Positions 61,990-64,000 of a stretch of DNA of 64,000 bases are shown here, piece after piece. Below the pieces are notes generated by a model. It saw only the letters and a program-made list of their open reading frames with translations, was not told where the DNA came from and did not search any database. Both the position numbers and the translations under genes were made by a program. Origin of the DNA: Betaproteobacteria bacterium. GTDB lineage: Bacteria; Pseudomonadota; Gammaproteobacteria; Burkholderiales; Casimicrobiaceae. Where the stretch lies: NCBI GenBank assembly GCA_013298695.1, contig JAAFIS010000009.1, positions 62,001 to 126,000 of the forward strand, written 5' to 3'. Positions within the stretch are counted from its first letter, which is position 1. Each line of letters begins with the position of its first letter.

Positions 61990-62049
61990 ATGAAAGCACG
62001 GACGGCTAGTTTTGGCGAGTTGCGTCTGCGTTGCGGCGGCAAACGATGA
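61990..62049 (+). other. 19-codon ORF overlapping the cyclase start (coding status open)
   Basis: ATG 61990 to TGA 62047-62049, translating as MKARTASFGELRLRCGGKR. Its stop overlaps the next start as ATGA, which could couple translation. No ribosome site is visible and no Asp/Glu sits 7-9 residues after a likely cleavage point, so it is a weak precursor candidate. It may simply be a leader ORF or chance. Confidence 0.25.
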
Positions 62050-63947
62050 GCGCAATTGCTCTGATTTGGCACTTCAATGAACGGCCTGTTGAACACGAGG
62101 AAATAGTCGCGCTTACCGATTCAATGCGTTCGCGATCACCTGATGGCATTGAAGTGTGGCGCGAAGGGCCGGTCGCGATAGGGCGCGGCTGGCTGATTGC
62201 TACCCCTGAGGCGAACGCAGAGACTAGGCCCGTTGCTACGCTTTACGAGCGATGGCATATTGTCTGGGACGGCCGCTTAGATAATCGCGATGCGTTGATA
62301 AGAGAGCTCTTGTCTCGAGGTATAGTGTTACGCGACTGCACTGACCGAGAAATCGTCCTGCAGACATTCGCAATTTTTGGAAAACAGACCCCGCAAAAGC
62401 TGTTGGGTGACTTTGCCTTCGCTATTTGGGACACTAGCGAAAAATCGCTATTTCTCGCACGCGATCATGTTGGGGCTCGCCCACTGTTTTACGTGCACGG
62501 CGACGATTTCTTTGCGCTAGCCTCTGAAGACGATGCATTGCTGACGCTGCCTGGGGTATCGCGAGAGATCAATCCCGAAAAAATCGCGTATTACTTAGTG
62601 CCCGCTTTTGACGATTTGGCACCGACGGCGACTTGGTTCAAGGATATTCATGCACTTGCTCCGGCGACGCATCTCACCGTTTATGCGAATAAACATCGCG
62701 AAACGGTTCAGTACTGGTCGCTGCAACAAAAGTCTGTTTTAAATTTCACTGATTCCGATGCCCAAGCGATGTTTGAGGAGCTTTGGCTTGAAGCCGTACG
62801 AGCCCGCTGTCGCGGTAGCAATGAGGGCGTCGTCATGGCTAGTGGCGGCATGGATTCTTTGAGTATCTGTCGAGCGGTTGCGCGCTTAGTGAGCAACGCT
62901 GAGCTGTCTGGATTACGTACATTTTCCGCAGCTGACGACAAACCGCAAGACTGTATCGAAACGCGCGCGATTTACAGCATGATTGATTGTTTCTCCGCGT
63001 CAGCAAGCGTCGTGAATGTACCGTCTTTTTCTAGCGCAGCAACTGCGTGCGATGTGCAAGATGCTGTCTGGAAACGGCCACATCCGGTCGTCGGAGCGAT
63101 TCCTTTGGTGACTACTATGTTCATGCTTGCCGGTAGAGCTGGTCATCGGAGCATGCTGCACGGCGTTTGCGGTGATGTGACCACGTTTGCACCCTGGTAC
63201 TACTTTAAACCGTATCTGAAGAACTGCGGTATTAGCGCTACATGGGATGAAGTAAAAAGCGCCGCAACAAACAATCCCTTTCTTCGGGAGCTACCGCCTA
63301 GCACCGCAGTCGCGTTAAACGCATACACACTGTATACGCCGAGTGCCTTGAAACGACTAGTGCGCAAGTGGCGAGAACGAAGTTCGGGTTCTGCGATTGA
63401 AAATAGTGCTATTCACTGCGATTTTGCGCGTAAGCTAAACATGTCTGAACGTATTCGAGCGCTACAAGATGCCACCTCCGCTGTTTCTGGCAGCGATGTG
63501 TTTGCACTTCATAAAAAAGTGTTGTTCCCGACCGGAGTGACGCGAGGGCTTGAGGGATACGACCGCGCTGCAGGAAGGTTTGGCATAGAGCCTCGCGATC
63601 CGTGGGCGGACGTTCGGTTGATCGAGTTTTTTACCCGACTTCCGATTCAACAACGCATCAGGCTCGGTTGGACTAAATGGCTTGTTCGACGTGCGATGGG
63701 GGATCAGTTACCGAAGGAGGCAGTGTGGCGAGCCGACAAAACGCATCTGGGGCATTTTTTTATCGATGCGTCGTACCCGCAAAAGGAAAAAGTCGAAGCT
63801 GCGTTATCGAGCTTGCGCTCTGGGCCGTTCGCCCAATTTGTTGATTTCTCGAAACTCACTCCTCAGTTCGACCCAGACGGCGCACACGTTCGTAATCTCG
63901 TGATATTGAATCGATGGTATACGCACAATGAGCTGAAAAAAACGTAA
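62046..63947 (+). CDS. Asparagine-synthetase-like lasso cyclase (C protein)
   Basis: 633 residues from ATG 62046. The N-terminal glutaminase-like domain starts M-S-A-I-A-L-I-W; the Cys 2 nucleophile of true asparagine synthetases is replaced by Ser, so glutamine hydrolysis is unlikely. The synthetase domain holds the ATP pyrophosphatase loop S-G-G-M-D-S (266-271). The domain order matches McjC-type proteins, which adenylate an Asp or Glu side chain and form the macrolactam ring. The D-F-A-F-A-I-W-D and D-H-V-G-A-R-P-L-F blocks are conserved. It is the last complete gene of the cluster. Confidence 0.92.
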   Translation: MSAIALIWHFNERPVEHEEIVALTDSMRSRSPDGIEVWREGPVAIGRGWLIATPEANAETRPVATLYERWHIVWDGRLDNRDALIRELLSRGIVLRDCTDREIVLQTFAIFGKQTPQKLLGDFAFAIWDTSEKSLFLARDHVGARPLFYVHGDDFFALASEDDALLTLPGVSREINPEKIAYYLVPAFDDLAPTATWFKDIHALAPATHLTVYANKHRETVQYWSLQQKSVLNFTDSDAQAMFEELWLEAVRARCRGSNEGVVMASGGMDSLSICRAVARLVSNAELSGLRTFSAADDKPQDCIETRAIYSMIDCFSASASVVNVPSFSSAATACDVQDAVWKRPHPVVGAIPLVTTMFMLAGRAGHRSMLHGVCGDVTTFAPWYYFKPYLKNCGISATWDEVKSAATNNPFLRELPPSTAVALNAYTLYTPSALKRLVRKWRERSSGSAIENSAIHCDFARKLNMSERIRALQDATSAVSGSDVFALHKKVLFPTGVTRGLEGYDRAAGRFGIEPRDPWADVRLIEFFTRLPIQQRIRLGWTKWLVRRAMGDQLPKEAVWRADKTHLGHFFIDASYPQKEKVEAALSSLRSGPFAQFVDFSKLTPQFDPDGAHVRNLVILNRWYTHNELKKT

Positions 63948-63969
63948 ACCGTTTCATATTGTTTGCAAC

Positions 63970-64000
63970 ATGACGAAGCCAAGTTTATTTCTCGCTGGAG
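63970..64000 (+). CDS. 5' end of a further gene, cut by the window edge
   Basis: ATG 63970 opens M-T-K-P-S-L-F-L-A-G and runs off the window. The P-x-L-x-x-x-G spacing fits the leader motif of lasso precursors. The same string also fits the start of a sulfotransferase (P-x-x-F-L-x-G before a P-loop). No ribosome site is apparent. It cannot be decided from ten residues. Confidence 0.45.
   Translation, partial: MTKPSLFLAG

Noticed and set aside
61913..61993. GTG-started 26-codon frame as lasso precursor
   Set aside because: The possible core has no Asp or Glu for ring closure, and there is no leader motif or ribosome site.
1..64000. CRISPR arrays, insertion sequences, phage genes, rRNA
   Set aside because: No regularly spaced repeats, transposase, integrase or phage structural genes, and no rRNA sequence were recognised.

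Overview
The window looks like a chromosomal segment of a betaproteobacterium, probably in or near the Burkholderiales. The evidence is gene content and order: aspS with DUF502 and FmdB genes, thrS-infC-rpmI-rplT-pheS-pheT-ihfA-merR followed by a tRNA-Pro, a lone Bug-type solute receptor, and YaeQ. Base composition is moderately GC-rich. No plasmid, phage or insertion-sequence genes were seen, and the genus cannot be fixed from the sequence alone.

Layout. 1-2.4 kb: the end of a DUF1800 gene and a Tat-type DUF1501 gene. 2.8-17.5 kb: mixed housekeeping and accessory genes, namely an orphan secreted protein, MarC, YaeQ, a Bug receptor, a phosphomanno/phosphoglucomutase, an acyl-CoA ligase, two acetyltransferases, a tandem pair of unknown paralogues, a VapBC-type toxin-antitoxin pair, a NYN nuclease-like protein and aspS. 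17.8-22.2 kb: DUF502, FmdB, NfeD, an SPFH protein and a GIN-domain lipoprotein. 22.4-30.7 kb: tRNA-Val and the translation operon through ihfA/merR, ending at tRNA-Pro and a terminator. Intergenic spaces here hold several families of palindromic repeats.

30.8-47.7 kb carries four large secreted proteins: two S8 serine proteases, one metzincin protease and one CAP-domain protein. All share a C-terminal two-repeat, dockerin-like module of about 115 residues framed by cysteines. Between them lie an MFS transporter, an S41 peptidase, a membrane-anchored AraC regulator and pncB.

47.8-57.0 kb (minus strand) is an exopolysaccharide operon. In transcription order it runs: CpsB-type PHP phosphatase, Wza-like export protein, Wzc-like chain-length protein/tyrosine kinase, a membrane J-domain protein, an unknown repeat protein, an OmpA/FecR-like protein and a Wzy/O-antigen-ligase-like protein. 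Several of its genes start with GTG or TTG.

Divergent from it, 57.1-63.9 kb (plus strand) is a ribosomal-peptide cluster of lasso-peptide type: nucleotidyltransferase, ABC exporter without a peptidase domain, PqqD-like recognition protein (B1), transglutaminase-like leader protease (B2), a PRMT-like methyltransferase fused to a second PqqD-like domain, and an asparagine-synthetase-like cyclase lacking the N-terminal cysteine. No convincing precursor gene lies inside the window. An ORF cut by the right edge begins with a PxLxxxG pattern that fits a lasso leader, but it fits a sulfotransferase start equally well. This cluster, and especially the methyltransferase-recognition-domain fusion, is the most promising candidate for something undescribed.
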